Positions 50,110-58,737 of a stretch of DNA of 64,000 nt are shown piece by piece; within the stretch, counting starts at the first letter, position 1; every line of letters begins with the position of its first letter. The stretch spans positions 1,796,943 through 1,860,942 of the forward strand of contig NZ_FUYR01000001.1 of the NCBI RefSeq assembly GCF_900168015.1, written 5' to 3'. Made by a program: the position numbers and the translations under genes. The notes beneath the pieces were generated by a model. The model did no database searches, was not told the origin of the DNA, and was given only the letters and a program-made list of their open reading frames with translations. The stretch comes from Daejeonella lutea (GTDB taxonomy: Bacteria > Bacteroidota > Bacteroidia > Sphingobacteriales > Sphingobacteriaceae).

Positions 50110-52773
50110 TTAGAATTTAAAGTTGTAAGTGATCGATGGGACATATTTGAATAGTGTAGTTCGCAATGCCTCTGCTTTGTCGGGGACCGTCTTACTCTCC
50201 CTGAAGGTGATCCGGTAGGCATTGTTGTAGCCGTACGCGTTATACAAACCTAAAATCAATTCGGATGAAAAGGTTTTCGTTTGTTTAAGCTGGCGTGTTG
50301 CGCCAAGATCCAGGCGTTGGTAGTTAGGCATGCGATACCCGTTTCGCTCGGTGAAATAGAAAATGGTCTGATCATCAACGCGATATTTCCCGCTCGGGAA
50401 GGTGACCGCATCTCCGGTATAAAACACCCAGTTCGCGGATAATGCCCATTTGGGGTTCACCTGGTACATGGCCGTAATGACTACATCATGGGTCCTGTCC
50501 TGCCGTGCATTATACCAGTTGTTGTTATTAATGCCGTTGATCTGTCTTTCCGTTTTCGAAAGGGTATAACTCAGCCATCCGCTTAGTGCTCCAGCCTTTT
50601 TCTTTGCCAGAAACTCTATACCATAAGCCCTGCCCTTTCCATAAAGCAATTGGGTTTCTATAGGAGCATTAGTGAATACATCAGCTCCCGGACGATAGTC
50701 GATCTGATTGCTCATTGTTTTATAATAGGCTTCGGTGCTGAATTCATAAACGTTGCCGGCCGCTTTTTTATAAAAACCCAGGGAAAACTGATCGGCTGTT
50801 TCGGGCTTTATAAGGTTAGTACTTCCTACCCACTTATCAGTTGGAGATTCTGCAGTTGAATTACTGATCAGGTGTAAATTTTGAGTATTGCGGACGTACG
50901 ATGCTTTAACCGAATTGCCCGGGCTGAACTCCCACCCCAGAGCCAGCCTGGGCTCAAAGTTGATATAGGTTTTAACTACTTCGCGCGATTTATAGCTCTT
51001 GGTGGTAAGAACCTCTCCGTTCAGATCAAGCGTGTAAAAGTTCCCTTTCCCCAGAATAGTAAAGGCCGGCACGCGCAGGCCATAGGTAGCGCTAAGCTTA
51101 TTACTGATACTCCAGGCATTGCTGATATATACAGCATTTTCAACAGAGTACTGATTTTGCAGCCGCTCCCGCACCGTAGTTGCAACCCCTTGGGCCGAGA
51201 TCTCTCCCGGCTTGATGGTATGGTAGATGGAATTGAGACCAAAACTTAATGTGTTCCTGTTGTTAAGGTTCCATTGCACATCTTCCTTAAAGTTCCAGTC
51301 CCGGATCTGTGAAAAAATATTGAACTTATTAATGCCGAGATTGACATTGATCTTATAGTCGTAATTACTAAGGATCAACGATGTATTTGAAAACACCCGG
51401 TTGTTGAAAATGTGGTTCCATCGCAGGGTACCTGTCGCATTTCCCCAATTGATTCCACCCAAATCATCGGAGCTTAACACATCCTGGCCAAAGTATCCTG
51501 AGATATAAAGCCTGTTACTGTTATTTATCTGGTAATTGGCCTTTACATTCAGATCGTAGAAGTAGAGCTTTATACCGTCAACAGCCGTGTCAGAAGACAA
51601 TTTGAGGAACTGATCTACATAAGTTCGCCGGCCCGATATCAGAAAGGAAGATCTCCCTTTTTGTATAGGTGCTTCCACATTAAGCCTGCTCGCGATCAGC
51701 CCGATTCCCCCGCTCACACCAAGCTGCTGGTTATTGCCATCATTCATTTTGATGTCCAGTACAGAAGATAATCTGCCTCCATATTGTGCCGGCATACCCC
51801 CTTTATAGATACTGGCATTCTTTATCGCATCAGAATTAAAGGTGGAGAAAAACCCCATCAGGTGTGAGGCATTGTAAACAGGAGCCTCGTCGAGCAAGAT
51901 CAGGTTCTGGTCCGCTGCCCCACCCCGCACATAGAAACCACTGCTTCCTTCACCTGCGGCTTTTACCCCAGGCAGGAGCTGAATAGTCTTTAAGATATCC
52001 CTTTCGCCAAACAGAACAGGAATGTTGGAAGTCTCGCGGACACTCACCTTATCAAGCCCCATCTGAGCATTCAAAGGCTGATTGCCTTCATCACCTGTTA
52101 CTTTTACTTCTGCTAGCTGGTATGAACTTTCATCAAGTGCGAAATTCATCGTGGAGTCGGCGCTAAGCGAAACTTGCAGCTGTCTTTCTTTAAACCCGAT
52201 TGCACTAACGATCAAACTGTAATTACCCTGAGGTAAGCGCAACGAGTAGAAGCCGTAATCATTTGTGCTTGTACCCTGCTGGAGGCCTGCGATCATGATC
52301 GTACCTCCGGGAATGGTTTCACCGGTTCTGGCCGACTTGATACTGCCGCTGATGGCATAGCTCTGAGTTGACATGTCGGTCCTTGCCGCTCCTGGGTAAA
52401 CCTTTTGGTTTTTCTGATCGATTCGTATCAAGACTTCGCTGCCTAGTTTTGTAAAACTATAGCGGGTGGATTTTAACAGTTCAGACAGCAAAATCCTGAG
52501 GGGCTTATTAACTCCCCTGGCACTCAGTTTTTGTTTATCGTTTGCTACCTCTTCGTTAAAGGTGAATTTTATACCACTCACCCTGGTGATCTGGCCCAGA
52601 GATTCTTTAAGAGTGGCATCATTAATGACAATATTGATCTTTTTGTCCAATACGCTCTGTGCGAAGGAAAGCTGATTGATCAATACCAATGCGAAGCACA
52701 GGAATGCGGTATACGTGTATCGCCTGAGCGGGTCAGACATCGATAGAACGCCAATAAATGTGTAGATTTTCAT
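50110..52773 (-). CDS. TonB-dependent receptor with STN and carboxypeptidase-regulatory-like domains
   Basis: The 887-residue receptor has a signal peptide (FLCFALVLINQLSFAQ), an STN domain (~40-115, for anti-sigma signalling), a CarboxypepD_reg-like domain (~130-215), a plug (VPVLFGERDILKTIQLLPGV, GGAADQNLILLDEAPVYN) and a barrel ending in PSITYNFKF. An ATG 11 codons downstream is an alternative start. With the sigma factor and FecR upstream it makes a cell-surface signalling system that induces its own locus. The ligand is unknown. Confidence 0.93.
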   Translation of the reverse strand: MKIYTFIGVLSMSDPLRRYTYTAFLCFALVLINQLSFAQSVLDKKINIVINDATLKESLGQITRVSGIKFTFNEEVANDKQKLSARGVNKPLRILLSELLKSTRYSFTKLGSEVLIRIDQKNQKVYPGAARTDMSTQSYAISGSIKSARTGETIPGGTIMIAGLQQGTSTNDYGFYSLRLPQGNYSLIVSAIGFKERQLQVSLSADSTMNFALDESSYQLAEVKVTGDEGNQPLNAQMGLDKVSVRETSNIPVLFGERDILKTIQLLPGVKAAGEGSSGFYVRGGAADQNLILLDEAPVYNASHLMGFFSTFNSDAIKNASIYKGGMPAQYGGRLSSVLDIKMNDGNNQQLGVSGGIGLIASRLNVEAPIQKGRSSFLISGRRTYVDQFLKLSSDTAVDGIKLYFYDLNVKANYQINNSNRLYISGYFGQDVLSSDDLGGINWGNATGTLRWNHIFNNRVFSNTSLILSNYDYKINVNLGINKFNIFSQIRDWNFKEDVQWNLNNRNTLSFGLNSIYHTIKPGEISAQGVATTVRERLQNQYSVENAVYISNAWSISNKLSATYGLRVPAFTILGKGNFYTLDLNGEVLTTKSYKSREVVKTYINFEPRLALGWEFSPGNSVKASYVRNTQNLHLISNSTAESPTDKWVGSTNLIKPETADQFSLGFYKKAAGNVYEFSTEAYYKTMSNQIDYRPGADVFTNAPIETQLLYGKGRAYGIEFLAKKKAGALSGWLSYTLSKTERQINGINNNNWYNARQDRTHDVVITAMYQVNPKWALSANWVFYTGDAVTFPSGKYRVDDQTIFYFTERNGYRMPNYQRLDLGATRQLKQTKTFSSELILGLYNAYGYNNAYRITFRESKTVPDKAEALRTTLFKYVPSITYNFKF

Positions 52774-52846
52774 ATCTTTAATTGAAGGTTAATGATGTGC
52801 ATTGCCCTATGTTTTCGAAGGCTGGGGCAAGCTGTTGTTTCCACAA

Positions 52847-52882
52847 GGGCCCGATTCTGCTTGCAGAGCGGGTCTTTTTTTT
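52847..52882. other. hairpin between FecR and receptor genes, T-run on plus strand
   Basis: GGGCCCG (52847-52853) pairs with CGGGTCT around an inner TCTGC-TT-GCAGA stem, followed by eight T on the plus strand. On the minus strand, in which the flanking genes run, the A-run precedes the stem and no T-run follows. It may attenuate or separate expression of anti-sigma and receptor genes. Confidence 0.65.
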
Positions 52883-52903
52883 ATCTAATTACATAAAGGG
52901 AGA

Positions 52904-53902
52904 TTAAGGGTTAATAAAATAGACACCAGCTTTTTCCTCCCAGGTGGTTTCCATGACCAAAGAAAGTTTCTTCAGTATTTCAGCAGGCTTATTATTCATA
53001 TCCAAACTGCCGTAAAAGGCCTTACCCTTAAGGGATTCGTCGACGACAAAACGAACATTGAACTGTCGTTCCATTTCAGCAGCCAAATCCTGAATAGGCG
53101 CTCCCTGGTATTCGAACCTGCCCTCCCGCTGCAAGAGATATTTTGAAGATTGCGGGTAGCTTTGCATACTGAGCGACTTGCTGGATTTTTCAAGAATTGC
53201 CTGCTGGTTAGGAAGCAGTATTTGCCGCTGGGTTTTTCCCTGCTCACTGGCTTCCACCCGCACCTTTCCGCTTAACACGGCAACTTTAATAGTTTGCTCC
53301 TTCTGGTAGGCGCTAACGTTGAAGCTGGTGCCTAACACCGTCGTCTTGACTTCTCCACTGGATATGATAAAAGGGTGTTCTTTATCGTGCGAAACCTCGA
53401 AAAAGGCTTCGCCTTCGAGTTCAACCGGGCGGATGTTGCCCTGAAAACGATCTGGATAATTTAGCTTCGTGCCTGGTGCCAGCCAGACTTTTGTTCCATC
53501 CGGGAGGATGATTGTTTTACGTTCACCCCACGAAGTTGCTGCACTGAGCTGTTCTTGCCCGGTAATTATGGATAGATTATTCCTGTAGAATATCCCAATA
53601 GTTAACAACAGGAGTAGCGATGCTGCAATTGCCAGCAGGGCAGCAGGCCATTTTCGGACCGGGGGATTGCCAGACTCTGACGAAATTCGCTTGTGAATAG
53701 AACTTAACAATTTTGCGGATACAGCTTTATCTAAGAGGTCAGCTTCCGGTGATTTCTCACCTTCCGGATGAGGTTCAAGAAACTCTCTAAACTCATCGGG
53801 GTCAGCTGATTCCAAATAGTTAGACAACCATATGCTATCCTGTTGAGACAAGTTACGGTACCGGCTGATCAGCTGCTTTGCCCTTTCCTGATTTGTATTC
53901 AT
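52904..53902 (-). CDS. FecR-type anti-sigma factor
   Basis: From the ATG at 53902 the protein has 332 residues: a cytoplasmic N-terminal part (~1-85), one membrane helix (ALLAIAASLLLLLTIGIFY), a FecR domain (GERKTIILPDGTKVWLAPGTKL, VELEGEAFFEV) and a C-terminal DUF4974/STN-like domain (IQDLAAEMERQFNVRFVVDESL). It receives the signal from the receptor and controls the sigma factor. The frame extends upstream through the poly-C tract, but that part is not homologous. Confidence 0.93.
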   Translation of the reverse strand: MNTNQERAKQLISRYRNLSQQDSIWLSNYLESADPDEFREFLEPHPEGEKSPEADLLDKAVSAKLLSSIHKRISSESGNPPVRKWPAALLAIAASLLLLLTIGIFYRNNLSIITGQEQLSAATSWGERKTIILPDGTKVWLAPGTKLNYPDRFQGNIRPVELEGEAFFEVSHDKEHPFIISSGEVKTTVLGTSFNVSAYQKEQTIKVAVLSGKVRVEASEQGKTQRQILLPNQQAILEKSSKSLSMQSYPQSSKYLLQREGRFEYQGAPIQDLAAEMERQFNVRFVVDESLKGKAFYGSLDMNNKPAEILKKLSLVMETTWEEKAGVYFINP

Positions 53903-53940
53903 GGTGTTGATTTTACTAAATACGCCGATCGGAGTAAAAA

Positions 53941-53953
53941 GGGGGGGGGGGGG
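53941..53953. repeat. 13-base G homopolymer between sigma factor and anti-sigma genes
   Basis: Thirteen consecutive G (C on the coding strand) lie in the 67-base gap between the stop of the sigma-factor gene (53970) and the start of the FecR gene (53902). Tracts of this length often slip during replication. Confidence 0.9.
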
Positions 53954-53969
53954 TACCCGATTTTTATTT

Positions 53970-54557
53970 TTACAGGCAGTTGAGCACCAGGGCTGCCAGC
54001 ACCAAATGATAGTCGCCCGGATACTGCTTAACATATTCTTTTACAGCAGCCATGGCGAGGGAAAGATATTCCTTTACGGTATGTTTTGAGATATTGAGTT
54101 CTGCTGCGGCCTCTGCATAGCTTTTGCCCTCAATTTTACAAAGGATAAATACCTTTTGCTGTTGTAGGGAGAGTTTCTTGATCGCCTCTTCCAGGATCTC
54201 ATCCCGCAGATCATCGCTTTCCGACTGGAGCGATTCCGGTTTCTCCATTTCGGCAGCGAGCTGTCCCTCCAGGGTTCTTGCCCGGAGTACTTTTCTTATA
54301 TGATCCATGGAACGGTTGAAACTCACCACATGCAGCCAGCCGCTGATCGATTTTCCGGGATCAAGCTCATGGCGGTGTTCCCATAGCACCACGAAAACAT
54401 CCTGTAAAATATCCTTCGAGTCTTGTGGATCTTTAACGTATTTGAGAATGTTCCGGTAAATGGCCTGATGATACTGCCAGTATAATGCGTCGTACGCCCG
54501 AATGTTGCCTTCGACCAGCTGATGTACCAGCAATTTTGTATTAAGCTCGGATTGCAT
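53970..54557 (-). CDS. ECF-type sigma factor of the FecI/RpoE class
   Basis: The 195-residue sigma factor has region 2 (DALYWQYHQAIYRNILKYV, DILQDVFVVLWEHRH) and region 4 (KKLSLQQQKVFILCKIEGKS, LNISKHTVKEYLSLAMAAV). It directs transcription of the receptor/DUF4249 genes when released from FecR. It is the first gene of the locus. Confidence 0.93.
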   Translation of the reverse strand: MQSELNTKLLVHQLVEGNIRAYDALYWQYHQAIYRNILKYVKDPQDSKDILQDVFVVLWEHRHELDPGKSISGWLHVVSFNRSMDHIRKVLRARTLEGQLAAEMEKPESLQSESDDLRDEILEEAIKKLSLQQQKVFILCKIEGKSYAEAAAELNISKHTVKEYLSLAMAAVKEYVKQYPGDYHLVLAALVLNCL

Positions 54558-54801
54558 TGTTCAATTTAGAGGGCGCGTTAATATAAAGAAATTGAAAGCG
54601 CAAACGATTGACCGAAATCCGCAACTTCAAACTATTAGCTAAGGAATAGCTCGGAGCTTCATGATCATTGAGGAATATCATCACCCGGACGTTTAAATTG
54701 TTAGCTGGGAACAATTGTAAGCGAGTGGAGTGATTTCTTATATAGGACTAAAAATTATAGCCGGAATTTACTATCAAATACTGATGGTTCGGGAAAGACT
54801 T

Positions 54802-55251
54802 TTATTCCTGCGTCAGTACTTTCGGAGACTTATCGGCATTGAAGAACTTATCGATCCGTGTTATCTTCCATGCCCCCTTATGCCATTCAAGCGTAAGGTA
54901 GTTTTCTATCACAAACCCGTCATAAATAAAGTTTACTTTGGCAATGGCAAGTGCGTCGCTGTCTGCAATGACACCGATTTGTGTTGTGCAATTCTGTTTG
55001 ACGCCCAGGTTTAACTTCATTAAGTGTATGATGGACTGCTGACTATAGGTCTGAACTTCGTTTTCTCTTGTAAATTTAAGTACCGCCGTCTCACTTAAAA
55101 TACCCTCCATTTTTCTCACGTCGCTATTCACATGGCTGTCGGCAAATTCACTGAGGATGCTTTTAATGTCGCGTGGGGGAAACCCGGCGAATGATAAGTT
55201 GGCAATAGCAGCTATCAAGACGGCACTGAAGGCAAAAGATCTTATTTTCAT
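54802..55251 (-). CDS. exported NTF2-like (lumazine-binding-type) protein
   Basis: The 149-residue protein has a signal peptide (FAFSAVLIAAIANLSFAG) and a cone-like NTF2 domain (DIKSILSEFADSHVNSDVRKM...LTLEWHKGAWKITRIDKF), as in Lumazine_bd_2/DUF4878 proteins. Function unknown. A conserved WKITRI end strand is typical. It is preceded by the DUF5694 gene on the same strand with an 84-base gap. Confidence 0.82.
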   Translation of the reverse strand: MKIRSFAFSAVLIAAIANLSFAGFPPRDIKSILSEFADSHVNSDVRKMEGILSETAVLKFTRENEVQTYSQQSIIHLMKLNLGVKQNCTTQIGVIADSDALAIAKVNFIYDGFVIENYLTLEWHKGAWKITRIDKFFNADKSPKVLTQE

Positions 55252-55335
55252 TTTCTTAATTTTTCCTAAATATGAATTATGCCGCTTTATTTTAATTGAC
55301 CCAAAACACCATTTAGTTTACTTCGAAGGTTTACC

Positions 55336-56190
55336 TTATTTTAAGCTATCGAATTCCACAAGATCGAATTCCGGTGAGCTTTCCAGTAGTTGATTTAAGA
55401 TAGAGACATGGCCATTTCCAAATATTACCAGGATACGGTCTTGTTCACTCGTAGTGATTTCCTGGATCTTGCGGAAAATCCTCATGTTTCTGTTATACCA
55501 CCACAGCGAAAGGATGTCTGCTCCTCTTTGTTTGTCGAGTTTGAAATCGCCGACCAAATAAGCCCCATAATTGAGCTGTAGAGATTCCCGGGTATTTGTC
55601 CGTTTTAAATAATCAAGGAGGTTCATTTTGGCTGGCAGTTTCTGCTCATAGTCGAACCATTCTGTGAACATCTTATCGTATTTATCGCTGCTCTTGAAGT
55701 CATAATCAGCGAACAGCTTTTTTGCATAAGCAGAATCCAGTTTCTCAAGGTCGTCACTAAACGATCCTGCATCAATGCTGTAAATGGTGTCGAGCTGCAG
55801 GTCGCGCGCCAGACGAAATCCCAGTTGATAGCGCTCGTCGCGTTGTGTCTGGAATTCGCCTTTTTTATATCTCCGGAAACGTTCACCTGCTTTCCAGGAA
55901 GGCAAGGCTTCAATAGCAATTTTTGTGGGCTTAAATTTCTTGATGTGTTCTACAATCTCCGTTACCTCAGATTTCTTAGGTTCTTTCAGCACGTCGATTT
56001 TGTTCTCCTCATCAATTTTATTGACATCTAGGTTAGGATAATCAAAATGAAAGGTTCCCACCGTCAGCACCCTGGCTCTTTCTTTCGGAAAGAAATCGGA
56101 GGGAGAGTTCGGTTTACCGTTAGTTTGGGAGTTCGCGAAATGGGTGATAGATAAAAGGAAGGCGCACGTAGCGCAGAAAATCAGCTTCAT
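55336..56190 (-). CDS. exported DUF5694 (TraB-like) protein
   Basis: The 284-residue protein has a signal peptide (LIFCATCAFLLSITHFANS), then RARVLTVGTFHFDYPN and the closing ILVIFGNGHVSILNQLLESS, which match DUF5694, a branch of the TraB/GumN superfamily; the first and last segments hold the expected catalytic-like GTFHF and GNGHV motifs. The family's activity is not established. It stands alone. Confidence 0.85.
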   Translation of the reverse strand: MKLIFCATCAFLLSITHFANSQTNGKPNSPSDFFPKERARVLTVGTFHFDYPNLDVNKIDEENKIDVLKEPKKSEVTEIVEHIKKFKPTKIAIEALPSWKAGERFRRYKKGEFQTQRDERYQLGFRLARDLQLDTIYSIDAGSFSDDLEKLDSAYAKKLFADYDFKSSDKYDKMFTEWFDYEQKLPAKMNLLDYLKRTNTRESLQLNYGAYLVGDFKLDKQRGADILSLWWYNRNMRIFRKIQEITTSEQDRILVIFGNGHVSILNQLLESSPEFDLVEFDSLK

Positions 56191-56296
56191 ACTATTTCTT
56201 AGGGATTTGCAGGTTAGCCCTTAGAAATTAAAAGTATGCTGGATGAATTTAGAAAGATGTGCCAATTTCACCTAATTCGGTAAAATACGTTTGCCA

Positions 56297-56677
56297 TTAT
56301 TTGGGGAGAATTTCGCGATTGAACTTTTCAAAATGCAATCCCCAATTATTCAGTTCCTCCATAAGAGGTTTCATACTCAATCCTAAGGGTGTCAGATAGA
56401 ATTCAACTTTGGGCGGGAGAACGTCAAAAACTGTTTTAGCGATCAGGCCATGCGCCTCAAGTTCATTTAACTGGCGGGTTAATACGCGTTTTGAGGCGTC
56501 AGGAAGACCGGCAGCAAAATCACGTGGCCGTTGAGGCCCTCTGAAAAGAGCACTAAGAATAGCAGGTTTCCATTTTCCTGTCAATACATGCAGCGAAACC
56601 TCCATGGGGCAATCCGCCTTGATGTCCATTTTACGACTGTATGTTACCGATTTTTTAGGGGGATTAATTTGTCCCAT
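56297..56677 (-). CDS. HxlR-family transcriptional regulator
   Basis: From the ATG at 56677 the protein has 126 residues and a winged helix of HxlR type: DCPMEVSLHVLTGKWKPAIL, then GLPDASKRVLTRQLNELEAHGLIAK and VEFYLTPLGLSM. The usual single Cys of redox-responsive members is present (C in DCPM). It is divergent from the NmrA-like gene across 70 bases, so it probably represses that gene and itself. Confidence 0.92.
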   Translation of the reverse strand: MGQINPPKKSVTYSRKMDIKADCPMEVSLHVLTGKWKPAILSALFRGPQRPRDFAAGLPDASKRVLTRQLNELEAHGLIAKTVFDVLPPKVEFYLTPLGLSMKPLMEELNNWGLHFEKFNREILPK

Positions 56678-56747
56678 ATAGGATATATTTTGGCGATCAG
56701 CTAGACTTGCTTCCGGAAACAAGAACAGCAAAGTTAATTTAAAAATT

Positions 56748-57497
56748 ATGATCGTAATAATTGGTGCCACAGGAAATGTAGGCTCAAAAGTAACAGCAAA
56801 TCTTCAACATTTAGATATACCCTTCCTGGGTATCAGGTCGGCAAACGGTGCTCCAGATGGGATTCGCAGCGGCGACCTGATGGACCCGGACTTCCTGAAA
56901 GACATCGCCTCAAATGCTCAATCCATTTTCTCCATTCTTCCTGGCTCTCTTTACCCAAATTGGGAAGATTATGCCGAATTGCTTACAAATGCAATTAAAG
57001 AAAGCCCCGTAAGCCATATTGTGAATATCAGCAATGCTGTTATTGAAAAGAATGGGGAGCCCAGTATTTTAAATTCCTTTGAAACGAAGCTAAACACTCT
57101 GGCGGATGTTCATATAAAACACCTGCGTTGTGCCAACTTTTTTGATAATCTCAAATGGGGCCTGAATAATGGGTACGAGGGAGATTTGAAACTGCCCTAT
57201 ATTTCTACACATGAGATCGCAGGCGTAGCTTCAGATTATTTGAGCAAAAGGAATTTTGTCGGCCATTCTGTCGACGTATTACTCGGTCCAGCGGATTACT
57301 CAATGAATGAATTCTGCCAACTGACCGGTGCAGACTCCCGGGAAATGTTGATGACTGAAGAGTCAAGATCTTTCTTTGAGCCGTTTAACCAGGGGGCATT
57401 TAAGATTGCTGCGCGAACTACAGCTAACACCACTTCAAATGCTGATCCCCGGTATTACCTTGATTATTTTTTGACAAATGAGCTGAGGAAAGGCTGA
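56748..57497 (+). CDS. NmrA-like NAD(P)-binding oxidoreductase
   Basis: The 249-residue protein has a Rossmann fold with IVIIGATGNVGSKV at the N-terminus and the NmrA-like core (FSILPGSLYPNWEDYAELL, HLRCANFFDNLKWGLNNG). Relatives are quinone- or electrophile-related reductases. It is divergent from HxlR; such pairs respond to reactive quinones or aldehydes. Confidence 0.9.
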   Translation: MIVIIGATGNVGSKVTANLQHLDIPFLGIRSANGAPDGIRSGDLMDPDFLKDIASNAQSIFSILPGSLYPNWEDYAELLTNAIKESPVSHIVNISNAVIEKNGEPSILNSFETKLNTLADVHIKHLRCANFFDNLKWGLNNGYEGDLKLPYISTHEIAGVASDYLSKRNFVGHSVDVLLGPADYSMNEFCQLTGADSREMLMTEESRSFFEPFNQGAFKIAARTTANTTSNADPRYYLDYFLTNELRKG

Positions 57498-57503
57498 GCC
57501 GAC

Positions 57504-58106
57504 TCAGTCGGCCCTTTTTACCGAACACCCGATTGCCTTTGTAGCTTTAATGGCTGGCAGCTTATTAGCGTTTAGGGCAGCTACCGCCCGCTCAACGTAT
57601 TTAGTGCGCCCGGGATTTTCCAGCTCCTGATCATCATCTATCGCACCGGTGTATTGAATGATCAGACCCTTTTTAGTCTTTTGGGCTATAAATAACTGCG
57701 GTGTTTTGGTTGCTCCATACATATTTGTTACCCTCTGACCCGCATCGTAGAGATAAGGGAATGGGTAGTTTTTATCTTTAGCCCTAGCCTGCATTTTGGC
57801 GAAACTATCACCGGATGAAATGTCGGCATCATTCGGATTAACCGCTAGTACAGGATAACCCAGGGGAGCCATCTTTTTTCCGAGCTCAATAATACGCTGC
57901 TCATAGGCTTTTGCTACCGGACAAGTGTTACAGGTGAATACAATTATGAAACCTTTAGCCTTTGGATAACTGTTAAAGGAAATCAATTTGTTATCCACGT
58001 TTCTCAGCGTAAAAAACGGGGCACTCTGGCCCACAACAAGGGTCTTAATCTGAGCACTGCTGCTAATGGCAGCCGACATCAGTAATAATAATAGGTACTT
58101 TCTCAT
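57504..58106 (-). CDS. exported redoxin (AhpC/TSA-like thiol protein)
   Basis: The 200-residue protein has a signal peptide (LLLLLMSAAISSSAQ) and a thioredoxin-like peroxiredoxin domain with active-site CNTCPVAKAYEQR. It lies 3 bases after the TlpA-like gene stop, so they form an operon. Likely role: periplasmic thiol-disulfide exchange. Confidence 0.9.
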   Translation of the reverse strand: MRKYLLLLLMSAAISSSAQIKTLVVGQSAPFFTLRNVDNKLISFNSYPKAKGFIIVFTCNTCPVAKAYEQRIIELGKKMAPLGYPVLAVNPNDADISSGDSFAKMQARAKDKNYPFPYLYDAGQRVTNMYGATKTPQLFIAQKTKKGLIIQYTGAIDDDQELENPGRTKYVERAVAALNANKLPAIKATKAIGCSVKRAD

Positions 58107-58109
58107 ATT

Positions 58110-58598
58110 TTAAATTGAATTATAGGTTTTCAATAGTTCTGCATAGGTGAACTCCTTTTCGTAGAACTCACGCTTACGTTTAGCTTTATTAATAAAGAGG
58201 GTTGCTGGCAGGGCACCCGACCAGCTTTTATCAACCCGGTCGATATAAACCTGCTGGCTTTTTTCATTCAGCAGAAAAACTTCGTTTTTAAGTTTTAATC
58301 GTTTGGCGAGAGGTATGACCGCTTTTTCGAGTTTAGACTTTGTATCGGCACTGACCAAAAAGATTTTCACTTTTTTATTTTTCAGGTTTGCTCCGAGCTT
58401 CTCGAAATAGGGCAGCTCCTTCAAACAGGGTGCGCACCAGGTAGCCCAGAAGTTTACAATATAGGTGGTATCCCTGCCCTGCTTTATTCGTTGATCAAGC
58501 TGATTTAACGTGAGGAGCTTTACTGTTTGAGCGTTTACACGCGGCATCACAGTAAATATTAAACAGAAAATAATCCAGCACCTGAAAAGCGTACGCAT
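58110..58598 (-). CDS. TlpA-like thiol-disulfide oxidoreductase
   Basis: The 162-residue protein has a signal peptide (WIIFCLIFTVMPRVNA) and a TlpA/ResA-type thioredoxin domain with FWATWCAPCLKELPYF and the cis-Pro loop ALPATLFI. It is the first gene of a two-gene thiol-redox operon. Confidence 0.92.
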   Translation of the reverse strand: MRTLFRCWIIFCLIFTVMPRVNAQTVKLLTLNQLDQRIKQGRDTTYIVNFWATWCAPCLKELPYFEKLGANLKNKKVKIFLVSADTKSKLEKAVIPLAKRLKLKNEVFLLNEKSQQVYIDRVDKSWSGALPATLFINKAKRKREFYEKEFTYAELLKTYNSI

Positions 58599-58737
58599 TT
58601 TATAATTTAAAAAATTTATTTAATGGCTGTTATTGATGATTTATTTGATTTTTGATGAGTTCAGCCGCTACTTGTTACAATATTTCTCATTCGCATTGTG
58701 AAACGACGGGTAGAGTTGTTGATCATTTAGTTTTATA

